DNA of 64,000 nt from Labia minor (taxonomy: Eukaryota; Arthropoda; Insecta; Dermaptera; Spongiphoridae). The notes under the pieces are model-generated. The model searched no databases and was not told the origin of the DNA. It was given only the letters and a program-made list of their open reading frames with translations. Within the stretch, counting starts at the first letter, position 1. The number at the start of each line of letters is the position of its first letter. Shown in pieces: positions 31,761 to 43,724 of the stretch. Location of the stretch: NCBI GenBank assembly GCA_963082975.1, contig OY720346.1, positions 73,524,767 through 73,588,766 on the forward strand, written 5' to 3'. The position numbers and the translations under genes were made by a program.

Positions 31761-33477
31761 TAACATTCAACTAACCGTCTCTGAAGAACATTTTTATTAA
31801 AATCTTTTTAAAGATATCGGTAATTATTTACATCCATGGTTCCGAGATAGAAATGATTGTCCCCAAGAGGGCGATACCTTCAACCAAGCTTGGCTTTAGG
31901 TCAAGTATTGCCCAGTAGATAGCGCAATTAAAATAATTTTTTTGAATGACTTTAGTATGAATTTAACATTTTCTAAAATAAAATTAACCGAATTTAAAAA
32001 ACCGAAAAAGCGTTGAAATGATAGTTGATTTTTTTATATATAATTAATCTCAAATTAAATATTTTTAATATTAAAAATAACTAAAAAAACATATTTGATA
32101 TGTATATTTATTTTTATAAATGTTTAGGGAAATTTTGCAATTATCACTAATTAAAAAAAATTGTGTTAATATATATTTAAATTCAAATTGCATATAATTG
32201 CGCTATCTACTGGGCATGGTGAAGGTTTCGCCCTCTTGTGATCATAAGTCATACTATAACTGTCAAAACATGGCCCCCCACCCCCAATTTATATACAAAT
32301 TATATTAATTTTTCTCTCGTAAACACGAAATTTCCAGAAAATATTTCATATCAAAAATCAATCAGGATAATCTAAGGTACGCACTGGTATTTTTTTTTCC
32401 AATCCGTTGAGGAAGAACTAAATGATACTAGTACCAAGATATCAATACCAATTCTGATATAATATAATATTTATTATATATTTTTAATTGATAGTACATA
32501 TTATGCGTATATTAAAATAATAGCATTTAGCATGCATCAATAAGGATAATTGGATTTATTTATTTATTTAATTTTTATTTGGTGTGCCTATGAACCTTCA
32601 TTGTGGTTTTCCAAAATTGTTGGGATCTCACGAAAATGATAATCAAAGAAAGTTGAAAGAACTCAAATAAGGAGGGCAATTTGAGCTCAGGAAACTGGCC
32701 TTAGGCCAAAAGAATATTTTCCATCTCCTTTCCCCTTCAATAGTAAGGGTCCATTACCATATAAATTAATTCATTTCCCTATCCATAGCCTTCACGGAGA
32801 ATGGGAATCACGAGGGGAATTGGTTAATCAACTTTCAGAATAAATAATAGAATAGTATAGTTAGTATAACTTTAGTCACCGTAGTGATATCCGCCATTGA
32901 ATGCTTGTATCGGTGTTTATGCCTAACGCCATGTTAGACATGCAAGTTAAATTATGTTCCAATCTGATACGCTCTAATTTCTTCAAATTTATAAAGATAG
33001 ATTTTACATGTAACACAATTCACTACAATTTTCCCTACTCTATTATTTACCTCCTGCTTCCCTCCCCCCTCCCTCCCTTTCCCTCTTCCTCCAGCTCATT
33101 CGACGATTATTTTGATATTAACTTCACCGATCTTAAATTCATTTGAAATGGTAGCTAACGTTCTAAGTTGATAAATCTCGGGAATGTTATTACATGTTGG
33201 AAAATTTATTATTCATAAACAGCAAGATAAAATGAAAATCATGTTTGAGATTTAGGAAATTCTTAATTGATTTTTATCATCAAATAAAGTTTATCATAAT
33301 TATTTATAACAACACATATAATAATAATAATAATATATACCATGTATATCTTATCTTATTATACTAGCAAAAATTGTATATATATATCTGTTGAAATATT
33401 AAACCGCTCTAAGGATTTTTTTTTTTGAAATTCACACCATAGATAATTTGTATAAAGAAAAATCGATCTGTATTGGT
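31761..33477. other. AT-rich stretch with a pyrimidine-rich patch
   Basis: The words GCGCAATTA / TAATTGCGC with CTACTGGG occur in inverted orientation near 31910 and 32205, with GGGCGATACCTTCAACC / GGTGAAGGTTTCGCCC adjoining (31870, 32220). This is the signature of a palindromic or TIR element of about 350 bp. A strongly pyrimidine-rich tract is at 33055-33100. No gene was recognised. Confidence 0.4.
31861..32245. mobile_element. Possible MITE with inverted ends
   Basis: The left text AAGAGGGCGATACC... GCCCAGTAGATAGCGCAATT is complemented at the right by AATTGCGCTATCTACTGGGC... GAAGG-TTCGCCCTCTTG. The arms are about 60 bp with mismatches. It is A/T-rich and non-coding inside. The exact termini and target duplication were not resolved. 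Confidence 0.55.
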
Positions 33478-33935
33478 TATAAATAAAATAAAATTAAAAA
33501 TATTTATGTTATATCCGTATATGTCTTTCAGTGCATTAATACGTTCTTTTAAATTATTGGAAATTGTTTCAGAACGTTTATTAGTTTTAACTTAATTTAA
33601 AATAACAAATTTAAATGACGTCAGCAACTACTACAAAATATTATATATAGAAATAAAATCAAAATACGAAATATATATTAAGTTATATCTACAGGCCATA
33701 CTTTTCTGTCCTTCACTGTATTAATACGTACTTTTAAATTATTTGAAATTGTTTCAGAACGTTTATTAGTTTTAACTTAATTTAAAATAACAAATTTAAA
33801 TGACGTCAGCAACTACTACAAAATATTTTAAATAGAAATAAAATCAAAATACGAAATATATATTATGTTATATTCACAGGCCATACTTTTCTGTCTTTTA
33901 GTGCGTTAGTACGTTATAGGGCTGTATGTTTTATG
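33478..33935. repeat. 185-bp tandem array related to HINE family-2 3' region
   Basis: Two full units (33571-33755, 33756-about 33935) follow a partial one (33478-33570). The units share AGAACGTTTATTAGTTTT, AAATGACGTCAGCAAC and AAATTATTTGAAATTG words. The order of motifs (TGACGTCA, AT-rich block, TTATATC, ATTAATA, AAATTATTTGAAATTGTTTC) parallels the 3' half of family-2 Helentron-like repeats. Confidence 0.65.
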
Positions 33936-34298
33936 ACTTTTTTTTTTAATTTATGTTCATTTAAATTATTTAAACGGCGGCTCGGTGAACCAGGTACTTT
34001 ATATTATATACAGATGAATAGTATTTTTCTTTTAATATAAAATATATATTTAAACGACATTTCATTTAATTGAACAAAACGTAAAATTTAATATATGTAG
34101 TTATCTTTTTTTTAAATAAAAAAATCAAAATACATAAAAAAATATTCTTTATAGTATAAATTAAATATTAGAATTAAATTATAATCTATATATATAAAAA
34201 AAGGTTTTTGTCTGCACATTGCTCAGAATTTAAAAATTTTTGCATATCTTCGCGTTTCATGACCTCTAGAATCCAAAAGTGACTTTAGAATTTTTCAC

Positions 34299-34308
<10 letters not shown>

Positions 34309-34388
<80 letters not shown>
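34309..34388 (+). repeat. GTCT microsatellite, 20 units
   Basis: An uninterrupted GTCT run of 80 bp near the 5' end of the Helitron. Confidence 0.95.
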
Positions 34389-34389
<1 letters not shown>

Positions 34390-36289
34390 CGGAAAATTAC
34401 TATTTTATAGACTCAGAATTGGCTGAACCGATTTCTTTGAAATTACATCACAATATTCTTATATACCTCTAGAGTAACATAGGCTATACATTTTATTAAT
34501 ATCTTATCAATAACCGCAGAAATTAATTTTTTAAAGTTTATATAATTCTCCGTGTTGTTCATTCAAGAGCAGCTCGCGGCTCACTGTCGGCCTAGCGGAA
34601 TCATTTCAAACAATGAATTATCATAGAGATTCCCAATCGAAGAATTATTATAATATTTCCCTTTTTATTTTAAATTCTAATATACAAATATCAATTCAAT
34701 TAAATAATTTATTCTAAAAGTTCTCAATTTAATTAAAATATTTATTAGATCATATTTTTATCTTAAATTATTTTTTATTTAATTGAATATTTCTTCTTTT
34801 CTATAATATATATATAATAATATATAAATTTTATCATTGAATAATAAAAAAAAATATTATTTAACCTGAATTAAAATGACTGAATTATATTATCTTTGTT
34901 TTTTATTTTAATTTAATTACTCTATTATTAATTACTAAATATATATATATATTATATATAAAATTAAAATATGATGATATAAAGTTGTTTTAAATTTTTG
35001 ACATTTTTAAATTGGGTATATTTTTTAAATTTATTAAAATGTCTTTTTTATTTATTATGTTTAAAAGATTCATTTTTATTATGTGATATTAATAAAAAAT
35101 AACGATGCTCTGTGCAAGTCGAATCATGTTGCACATAATTAAATAACAATTGCCAAACAAAGAATATAATATTTTTTTAAATTCTTATATTTAAATATCA
35201 TTTCAATTAAATAATTCATTCTAAAAGGTCTCATTTTAATTAATTTAATAAAATAATTAAATCACCATTCAATGTTTTATTAATAGGCTTCTTTTTTTAT
35301 TTTTAATTTTTAATAAATTCTCTTTTTTTGATATGATATTAATAAAAAATAATATTAAATTGTATATAAATATAAAAATTAGAATATTTGAATTTTTTTA
35401 AATTTTAACACATGTAATCAATCATATGCATTAAGAATGGAAAATTTTTAAAATCAACTTGCTATTAAATTCAGAAAAAAAATACTGATATATAGAATAT
35501 ATAGACTATTCGAATATAATTTAAAACTCTTTCTCTCCTTATATTTTAAATTAAAAAAACGGAGTTTTAAGAAATTTAGATGCCATATGCAACATGGGTG
35601 GGTAAATGAATTGAGCTGGAAAAGGAGGCAATTTATAATTTTCTTCTAATTCAGATTTAGGACAAATCGTACAACATTATATCAAATCTCGCTAAGAACA
35701 TTCAATATTTTTGTACACAAATTATTCAGAGTATTGGCTAAGCGTATCACTCACAATCAGTTTATATTGAAATTTATATAAATTAACAAAGTAAAAATTT
35801 TTATTTGTTTAAATTTTATTATAATGAATCAAAAAAAATTAAATATATAGATCACATGATTAAGAGAAGCAAAAAACTTGACAGAAAATAACTGTTGGAT
35901 GGAGGTCGGACATGACAGAAACTGTAAGCGAAATCTTCATATTGCGACGAATAATTTTCAAATCCCCTAGCACCACCAGAATTAGATAAGTTTATTTTAA
36001 GGGAGGAAAATAACTATGATCTAAAAAAATTAATAAATGAACTTAATAATAAAAAAACAAATAAATCAATTAATTTAAATTAATACTATTAATGAATGTA
36101 TATATTGGTCATTTATCTATAGTTTTATACCGTTAATTTTTATAAATTGTCTCAAGTCTCTATTTTTGCATTTTCTCAAGTTTCATTATAATTAAAAATA
36201 TTCAATAATAATCTAGCAATGAAAATAAAATACCAAAATGTAATGATCAAGAAATATTATACTCTATTATAACATATACAATACTTATA
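34390..36289. other. Helitron interior, AT-rich
   Basis: Apart from a more complex patch at 34550-34600, this is A/T-rich without open frames. Around 35870-35990 conceptual translations hint at decayed coding, but too weakly to name. Confidence 0.4.
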
Positions 36290-37290
36290 AACTATAGGCG
36301 GAGGAAATATTAGACGATATCATTGCGGGTTCAGGCCAAATCGACCAACATTAATTAAAATATTTTCATTATGACAGATATTAGGAATAAAACCGCGAAT
36401 TCAATATTTCTGTTCATTAATTATTTGTAGACTTTAGTAAAACATACGCATAACTCAATAGATCCGGATAAACTTTTTCAAATTTTCAATCTTCAAATTT
36501 CTCTTGAAGGTAGTAAAGAAAGAATAAGATGCGGAAATCAATTGTAAAATATTAGGTTACTCAGACGACTTAAATATAATAGGAGATTCGGCAATTGCAA
36601 TTACAGATAGCGAGGAAAATTTAATGGAGGTTTGAAATTAATAGTGATAAGAAAAAATATTTAGTAACAAAGAGGAAGAGTATTAACATACAAAATCTTA
36701 AGATACAAAATGTAGAATTTGAATATGTAGAAAAATTGAATGTAATCACGAAGGATAATAATATTTGAGAAGAATTTAAATCGGGGTTGCAATCGGGAAA
36801 CGCCTGTTATCTGCAATAAAGAGGCTTATCTCTTCAAAATTATTATCAAAGGGAATATATAAAAAGATTATTTTGCCTGTTGCATTATATGGGTGGGAGG
36901 CATGGTCTATGACCCTTGGAGATGAGAGTAGATTCAGAGTATTTGAGAATAGGATTCTTCCCTGCATTTATTGGCCAAAGAAAGATGAGGTCACCGGATA
37001 TGAGGGAGACTGTATAACAAGAAATTGCATGGCCTCTCTGCATCTTCAGAAATAGTTAGGGTTATAAAAGGGAAAAAGCTGCGATAGGCAGGGCACGTGG
37101 CAAGAATGGGAGAGGAAAAAGATATTGGTGGGAAGACCGATTGGAAAACGTCCGCTTGGAAAACCAATGACGCGTAGGAAGGGACGTAAGAGAGATGGAA
37201 TAAGGGCTCAGGATAGGGACACTTGGAGAAATGTGGTTGTTGCGGCTAAGAACTTTAGAGTATCTTTGAGCCACATAGGTAGATAGATAT
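36290..37290 (+). pseudogene. Decayed non-LTR retrotransposon inside the Helitron
   Basis: Frameshifted translations show RT features in order: a CGFRPNR-like segment (36325), a VDFSKTY-like segment (36428), a YSDDLNIIGDS motif in the YADD position (36560), then LYGWEAWSM, FENRILP and GPKKDEV (36880-36995), and a 3' end GAGCCACATAGGTAGATAGAT. It is the same family as 29590-30045. No intact ORF remains. Confidence 0.7.
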
Positions 37291-37520
37291 AACATATACA
37301 ATAATAATATATATAATTAATATAGTGATTAAATTAAAATATATTTTTTAAATAAGAACACAAAAAGAAATGAATGTTTTATGTAATATACTGATTGAAA
37401 CAAAATGGATGAAAACCTTTTAATACTTTCAACCACCAAATACTATGTACAACTCGGGGGTAAAGGGGGCGGAGCCCCCGTCTAGGTGTGAAGAGCGCCG
37501 AAGGCGCTCTGAGCAGCTAG

Positions 37521-38123
37521 TAATTAATAAAAATTAAAGACATAAAAATATCAATATGAAATTTATAAAAGTTTAATTATAAATCATAAATTAAATAAAT
37601 TTACTTCTTGGTGCTTATTTGAGATTAATTTAGAAGAATGTAAAATGAAACAAAATAGAAATTTAATTTAACTAATACGATTTATTCGCATATTTTTTCA
37701 TTATTTTAATGTAATCGTGTTTGTTTTCTGTTTTACCAAGGCGGTTTTTTTATATTTGTTGGACTAATCCCCGCTAAATCTCTCTAAGGTTTTCGAAATG
37801 TAATTATCATTTTTATTTTTTATTTTATTGTGGTCCCACAAGAGTGCCTTTTGAAAGTCAAGAGTCACTAATTTCCCTCTTTAGGGATTTATCACGACTT
37901 ATTAAAGGGAATAAAAGCTTCCTATAAAGGTGAATACTAGTAAAGTAAATTCCCATGTGAATTTAATATTGAATTGTAAGAACAACGATTCAAATAATAT
38001 TAGGTAGATATTATTATTAAAAATAAAATTGTATAATAAAGAAAATATATTTTACATTCCTTTTATATAATTTAAAATCATTGATTGTAACTAATAATTT
38101 CAATCTTGATCTAAACTTTAGAC
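37521..38123. other. AT-rich stretch, nothing recognised
   Basis: No ORFs, repeats with clear ends or splice-like exons were seen. Confidence 0.5.
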
Positions 38124-38370
38124 CAGTGATTCTCAACCTTTTTTTTTACCGCGGCACACTTTTAACGGTTTAAAAATTTGGCGGCACACAAAGAAAAAGT
38201 TAAGTGTAAAAATTATTTACTTAATTACCATATTAAAAAAATTGAAAAAAAGTCGAAAATGTTTAAGAGCCTGATCGCAAAAACAATTTCACTTTTTTGT
38301 TTACATACTTATAAAATAAATAAGTACTTTTTCTTAATTTGAATTTTACATTTGTAAAATCTGGCGGAAT
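38124..38370. mobile_element. hAT MITE (GCGGCACAC type), copy 2, 3'-truncated
   Basis: Starts CAGTGATTCTCAACC with the GCGGCACAC words inside and the ATTGAAAAAAAGTCG cassette near 38240. The right end with CACTG is missing. Confidence 0.7.
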
Positions 38371-38998
38371 ACAAAAGTGCCCATAAATTAGATATGAAGT
38401 CAATGTTGCAATTAATATTGCAGTAATATAATCATTTATCATTTCAGTTTTCTCTGAGTAAAAAAAATCTATATTAATATTAATAATTATTTTGTAATAC
38501 TTTAAAATAAGATTTTAAAATATTGATTTTAATTGAAATTAATATCTGTCAGGGAAAATTTATAATTTTCAATAAAACAAGGGTTGTGTATGTTACAGAA
38601 ATGTTCAAGGAAATTTGTATAGAAGATGACGACTAAGATATTCAAGTGGAGAAAGTAAATATCAGTATAATACTATTATGAAAGTGCAGGGAAATTGACA
38701 GCGGCGGAAAGAGAGTTAAAGCCACATGAGGTTGGAGTTTAATAACCAAGCCGAGAATTGGCAAAAGTTTATCAGGAGATCGATCTATAATTAAGGAAAA
38801 CTACATTAACAAAATTAGCATGGCGACCGAATAAGGAGATTATATCAACGTCAACTACTGAGAAAGTGAAGAAGTTGTTTCCGAATTAAATAAATATTCT
38901 AAAAACATTACAATATTTATATTATTATTTTTTATTTATTTATTTATTTATTATTATTACTTGAATTATAAATAGAAAAATAATATTAATAAGAAATA
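38371..38998. other. AT-rich stretch with a possible decayed coding patch
   Basis: 38590-38890 is of higher complexity and its translations contain short gag-like phrases broken by stops in every frame. I cannot name it. Confidence 0.3.
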
Positions 38999-39008
38999 TA
39001 TAAGGTAA

Positions 39009-39289
39009 CTGTTAAGGCGCCACTGGGTGAGAGGCTAGCGTCGCTGTCTCACATTCACATGGTTCAAGTTCCGGCCTTGGCAATGGAATTTCTCTAGCTA
39101 GGGTCTATGGGACGGAGTCAACCCAGCCTCCGGGATCAACATTGGGAAGCTACTTGATAAAAAAAGAGAGCGAAAATCAAGGTAAATGTTGATAGGACTC
39201 GTTCTTCTGAACATAGGACACCTGATTGATATGACCGGCTTGATAGGCGTTGTCCTTGCTGAGGACGTGCAAAAGTCAGAAGTTTTTTT
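39009..39289 (+). mobile_element. tRNA-derived SINE, copy 2
   Basis: Same head, body and T-run tail as copy 1, more diverged (the B-box reads GGTTCAAGTTCC). The 10-bp duplication TATAAGGTAA (38999-39008, 39290-39299) shows that it landed across the first bases of the pogo-like element. Confidence 0.8.
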
Positions 39290-39815
39290 TATAAGGTAAA
39301 CGTACCAGTAGTTGACCACTGTGCCAGTAATTGGCTATTTGATAGATTTTTCATAAAAATAAGCTTTTAATTTCAAATTAAATATCAATAAGAGCCTCTT
39401 ATGGATTGCTTAACAATGAAACAAAGAGCAATCGCTGCATTTATAATAGAATTGTGAATATTTTAAAAGTGTTATTGAATTTTAAGGTTAGGTTAACTTA
39501 TACAATTCGTTAAGGATAGGCATCACTTTATTTTCAACATATTAAGTTTTATTTAATAATAATTTCAATCCAAAAGTGCAATTCAATAGTTGATACTACA
39601 AAATATATTAATCAATTGGAAAAATTTTACTTAATGTGAACATTAACAATTATCAATGGGGGTGATCCATTTCTGAAACAAATTTCACATTTTTTTAGAA
39701 ATTGACCGAGGTTGATCAATTACTTAAATATTCGTATTAATATAATAATAAATATTTGTATTGTATTTATGTTATTAAATGTTATTTAAATAAGAATAAT
39801 TAGAAAAGATTAAAA

Positions 39816-40004
39816 ATGAGCAGCGGAAGCAGAAAAGGAAAAAGTTGGATAGCGAAAACAAAATTAAAGGAGAAAAGACAGTTTGAAACGAACGAGTTAA
39901 TAGTTCTGAATGTTGTAACTTCAGTTTTAAAATATCACAGAGATGAAAATTATTGTATTGAAGCCAGTGATAAGGATCAGAAGTCTCTAAAATCTAATGG
40001 TTGA
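39816..40004 (+). pseudogene. ORF remnant in the pogo-like element
   Basis: A 62-codon frame with ATG at 39816, Ser/Lys-rich at the start (MSSGSRKGKSWIAKTKLK). The sister copy at 13.8 kb carries the same start but stops after four codons. It is part of a degraded transposase or accessory ORF; I cannot place it in a domain. Confidence 0.4.
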
Positions 40005-40774
40005 ATGTTCGAAAAAAGATAAACAAATACGTGGTATTTTTTTATATGGGAGATTACTTTCCCGAAAAAATCATACAATTTACTGAAGAAGAATTTCATT
40101 GATGGAGAATACAGGAGATTTATGGAAATGTCCAAAAACTGCTGACATTCTTGACTAGTAGGCAGTTCGAGTAATTAGCAAAACACAAGAAATGTTAACA
40201 AATTCCCAATATGAACTGTAAATATAAAGAATTAAAATAAATTATAAAAAAATATATTAATAAAACCAATATTAGTGCATTTTAAACCCTTATTAGGTTG
40301 TTGATCAAAATATGGTCACTTACTAAAAATTTAGATTTTAAGATGGTCAATAACTAGAAAAATACGTTTAAAAAAAATTTAAAAAAAATATTTAAATATA
40401 CGTTAATTGTATATTTGTGTTAGAGTGATAATTAAATATTATTAATAGAATTTGTTATCATTCGGTTTGTTGTTATTCTCACTTTTGTTACAGAATAATA
40501 GTGTTTTTTTTATGAAAATTTTTCTTGAGGCGGTTAACTACTGGTACGTTTACCTTAATTTAATTTAAAATTAATAACGAAGATAAATAAGGTAATATTT
40601 ATATTTATTAATAGTAAATTATTTTAATTATTCTTGTAGTATTTGAATAATGAAAACGAGATGTATAATTTAATTTTTTGTTTTATTTATTTATTTTCAG
40701 GATATAAATACCAATAGTTATAAAAAGTTTATAAATGAAATTTTAAAAAATATTTTAAAATTTAGTCATTTTTT

Positions 40775-41374
40775 ACTATCCCGCCAGAGATAGTATTGCG
40801 ACCTGGAAAATTTTCGATGTCTAGATTTTGATGGTTTTATACGTTTTGAAGGTTCCTGAATCATTTTCACTAAGGTTGAGAAAAATGTGTGTGTTTGTGT
40901 GTATATATGTAGACAAGATTACGGAAAAACGGTTTGAGCTAGAATCATGAAATTTGGTATACGGACATTATTCAAAATTAGTAGTATTCTGTCAACTTTT
41001 CAGAAATGTAGCCCAACCGGAAGAGGGTCATTACCTACAACGTTTTGATTTTTTTCCTCTAAAGTGACCGTAAAAATAAAGATATATGTCGGATAGTTTT
41101 TCACATGATTAAAAATTGTATAAAACTGCTATATATAGAATTTCAGCTTGATTGAATCGCTGAAAGTACCGGAATTAATTTTTTAACACTGCAAATCACG
41201 CGCCAACACGTGACGTGGTGCCATCAACAAAAAGCCAAACATGCGCTGGTTTAATAAATATTATTTATTAATTTTAATTTATAATTTATAATTAATTAAA
41301 TTTATTTTAATTATTATATATTATGTTATTTAATTCAATTCAAATTGTGAGATAGTCGAGTGGAGCCACTCCAG
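40775..41374 (+). mobile_element. HINE-like repeat, family 1, copy e (near full length)
   Basis: Starts ACTATCC-CGCCAGAGATAGT, has a GT microsatellite (40886-40902), the family body including GACGTGGTGCCATC, and ends GTGAGATAGT with the hairpin GAGTG-GAGC-CACTC and CCAGCTTATT. Confidence 0.75.
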
Positions 41375-42650
41375 CTTATTTCATTTTAATTTGTTGTTAT
41401 TTTTTATTCATTTGAATTTTTATATATAAATTAAAGAATTTTTCTTAAATCAAAATAAATCAAGTTTACATAGAATATATTGTAAGTAATTATTAATTTT
41501 TATTAATTAATTCTTAGCTAGATTAGTATATCTATTTAATTTTTTTAGGGTTTATTAAATATGAACGAAATAAGAATGGATAGGGAAGAAGAAAGATTGA
41601 CGAGAGCCTATGGGCATCTTTTTTATTAATATAATAAATAGACTCGTGGCCGGGTTAAACCTAAAAGTGGCGGCGGGGTTGTTTTTCGCCTTGTTGTTGA
41701 AATATGCACAAAAGCCTTGGGAAGAGACACAGAGGATATATATATATAGAGAGAGAGAAGGAGAGAGAGAGAATCATTCTCTTTCCTCTTGAAATTCTAG
41801 AGGAATTTTCAAGCAAACAGGAATTAAAAGCGCGCCTGGCACCACTGTTGTGGGGGGTGAGGGAGGTGAGGGGGATGCTTGGAGTGAGTGTGTGAAGGGG
41901 GAGGGTGTAAGCGCTTTCCATTTCAGAGTTCATTCTCCATATGGATATGAGAGGATATTATATCATAGCGGGAAATAGAGCTTCACTTGCTAAATAAGCA
42001 CATTTATGCCCAAACTATCCCACCAAGTCATGCCACTTAAAGGAGTGAACGAGAGGACCGGTCGACTGACGAGCTGCCTCGCCGGCTCAAATTTTATATT
42101 AGACATTATTTAAATCATTCTCATTTATTTTATTTCAACTAATTTTCAACTCAATTTACGAAATTTAAATAAAGTTTTTTAATTAAATTCTCAAAATAGG
42201 CTTAGAATTTCATTTGTAAATATGCTAATCATATTGTCGAATAATAAGACGATATTATATATTTTAAACAAAAACAATCTAATCTCTAATCAAAGTTGTT
42301 CGTTCTCACAAGGTGCTTGAATACAAAAAAAAAAAAATAAACAACCAAACAAGAATTTCAATTCATTTGTATAATTGAAACTTATGATGATCTGAATTGT
42401 TTTTTGAGGTTGAATGATGAATAAATAAAATAATTATTAAAAAAAACAAAAAAATAAAGAAATAATAATTAAAATATTTTTTTTTGTTTTACACATATTT
42501 TCTAGTATATTAAAGAAAATAAAAAATAAAAAAAAAACAAAACAAAATTTTATTTAATGTTTTTTTTTTATTTTACTTTAATAAAAATGAAATTTTTCCT
42601 AAGGAAAAAAAAAATAAAAAATTAAATTGAATTCAAACTATAATCATTGA
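41375..42650. other. Mixed stretch with a GC-rich patch
   Basis: 41600-42080 is of higher complexity: a GA microsatellite (41750-41772), a G-rich tract (41850-41910) and GC-rich text at 42040-42090. Three overlapping 60-90-codon frames exist on both strands but look like translations of biased sequence. The remainder is poly-A/T-rich. Confidence 0.35.
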
Positions 42651-43577
42651 ATAACCCAACATTGGTAACAAATACAAATGAAACAGGCTAAAGAATAATA
42701 GCGTGGTTTCGTGATGGATGGACACGGATAATAACATCCCCGTGCATTTGTTGTTGGGTATAATGTGTCACTTCCGGTGTCAGGAAGTAGCCAAAGGGTA
42801 TTTTTCATTTATTTCCAATGTTCGAATAGAAACTAAGCAACGACGTGCAAATGGATTGTATCAATTGATTACGGATTAAAAATCATAATACAAAAAAAAA
42901 AAAAGCTTATATGTGGATTGGACCACACCAACAAGAAAAACTAGATATAGGATAATAACATGTATATAACGAACTTAAATAGACAGGAAGTCGAACAATC
43001 ATTTATTAAATTGAAAAAAACAAAATTCAAAGTTGATTATACAAGCTTTAAAAAATCATAAATTTTATTAATTACTATTTTATTAAGTTAAATATCATTA
43101 AAACTCTGAATATTATTATTATTATTATAAAAGTGAATTAAAACACATAATAAAATAAACTCTTTTTATTTCTATTTTAAACATATTTAATAAATATCTA
43201 TTTTATAGATTTTATTATTGAAAACATGAAATATTTCAAAAGTACTTTAATAAAATTTTATATCATTTTTTTTTTAATTACTTGTTTCCATGAAATAATT
43301 GATTTTTTTTATATTTGAGATATGTCAATAAAATAATTTTCTAAATATATATATAATAAGCGTATGTAAAATTAAAATCAAATCAAATCAGACGAAAATA
43401 TTAATTGAAGATAATAAAATCAAAATTAATCAAATCCCGGGTTTAAAAAAATGATATTGCTCAAATTTTTCCAATATAATGTTTTTACCTCGAAATTATT
43501 TATTATTTGAAAGAAATGCAATTTGTGAGAAGAGAATAAAATGAAATCATCAGAGATGTGCATTGCAACATCAAACA
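42651..43577. other. AT-rich stretch with paired ETS-like sites
   Basis: CACTTCCGG and AGGAAGT lie in inverted orientation at about 42769-42790. Nothing else was recognised. Confidence 0.3.
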
Positions 43578-43677
43578 AAGGAGCCCCTTTCAAGTTATGC
43601 AACCGAGAACACAGATTCACTGGAAATTCAGGGCTCCTTTGCACTTATGCAACCAACAACACAGATTCAATAGAAAT
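43578..43677. repeat. 50-bp tandem duplication
   Basis: Two imperfect units, each with GGAGCCCCTTT/GGGCTCCTTTG, TTATGCAACC and ACACAGATTCA, at a 50-bp period. Confidence 0.75.
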
Positions 43678-43724
43678 TAATTTACCTTCATAAAGGATTT
43701 GTAATCCATAAAAGTTTAAGTATA

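Larger units (their letters stand above)
34185..37520 (+). mobile_element. Helitron (non-autonomous or decayed)
   Basis: The 5' end is A/TCTATATATATAAAAA, the common Helitron start, and the 3' end has GGAGCCCCCGTCTAGG, a perfect hairpin AGAGCGCC-GAA-GGCGCTCT, then GAGCAGCTAG before T. Insertion between A (34184) and T (37521) fits the Helitron target preference, with no target duplication. Near the 5' end lie a GTCT microsatellite and GGCTGAACCGATTT. I see no Rep or helicase coding; a decayed non-LTR element occupies 36290-37290. The two ends could belong to separate copies, though spacing and orientation agree. Confidence 0.75.
39003..40555 (+). mobile_element. TA-flanked pogo-like element, copy 2, with SINE in its terminus
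   Basis: The left terminus AGGTAA begins at 39003 after TA and is duplicated at 39294 beyond a SINE. The right end is the complement of AGGTAAACGTACCAGTAG, followed by TA (40556-40557). The body matches 13132-14320 in opposite orientation. An ORF remnant is at 39816-40004. Downstream, conceptual translation near 40040-40110 resembles the C-terminal GDYFPxK segment seen in pogo/jerky-type transposases, which with the TA target supports the Tc1/mariner/pogo superfamily. Confidence 0.7.

Noticed and set aside
33478..33935. CRISPR or centromeric satellite
   Set aside because: Only two to three 185-bp units, explained better as duplication of HINE-derived sequence.
34309..34388. CRISPR-like array
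   Set aside because: A 4-bp simple repeat with no spacers; the organism is eukaryotic.
36873..37055. 60-codon plus-strand frame
   Set aside because: Part of the frameshifted non-LTR element, not a separate gene.
40699..40790. Possible exon after TTTTCAG at 40700
   Set aside because: Frame is Asn/Lys/Phe-rich and runs into the HINE start; no donor that fits.
41610..41933. Three overlapping frames around a GA microsatellite
   Set aside because: Mutually overlapping on both strands and compositionally biased; no domain recognised.
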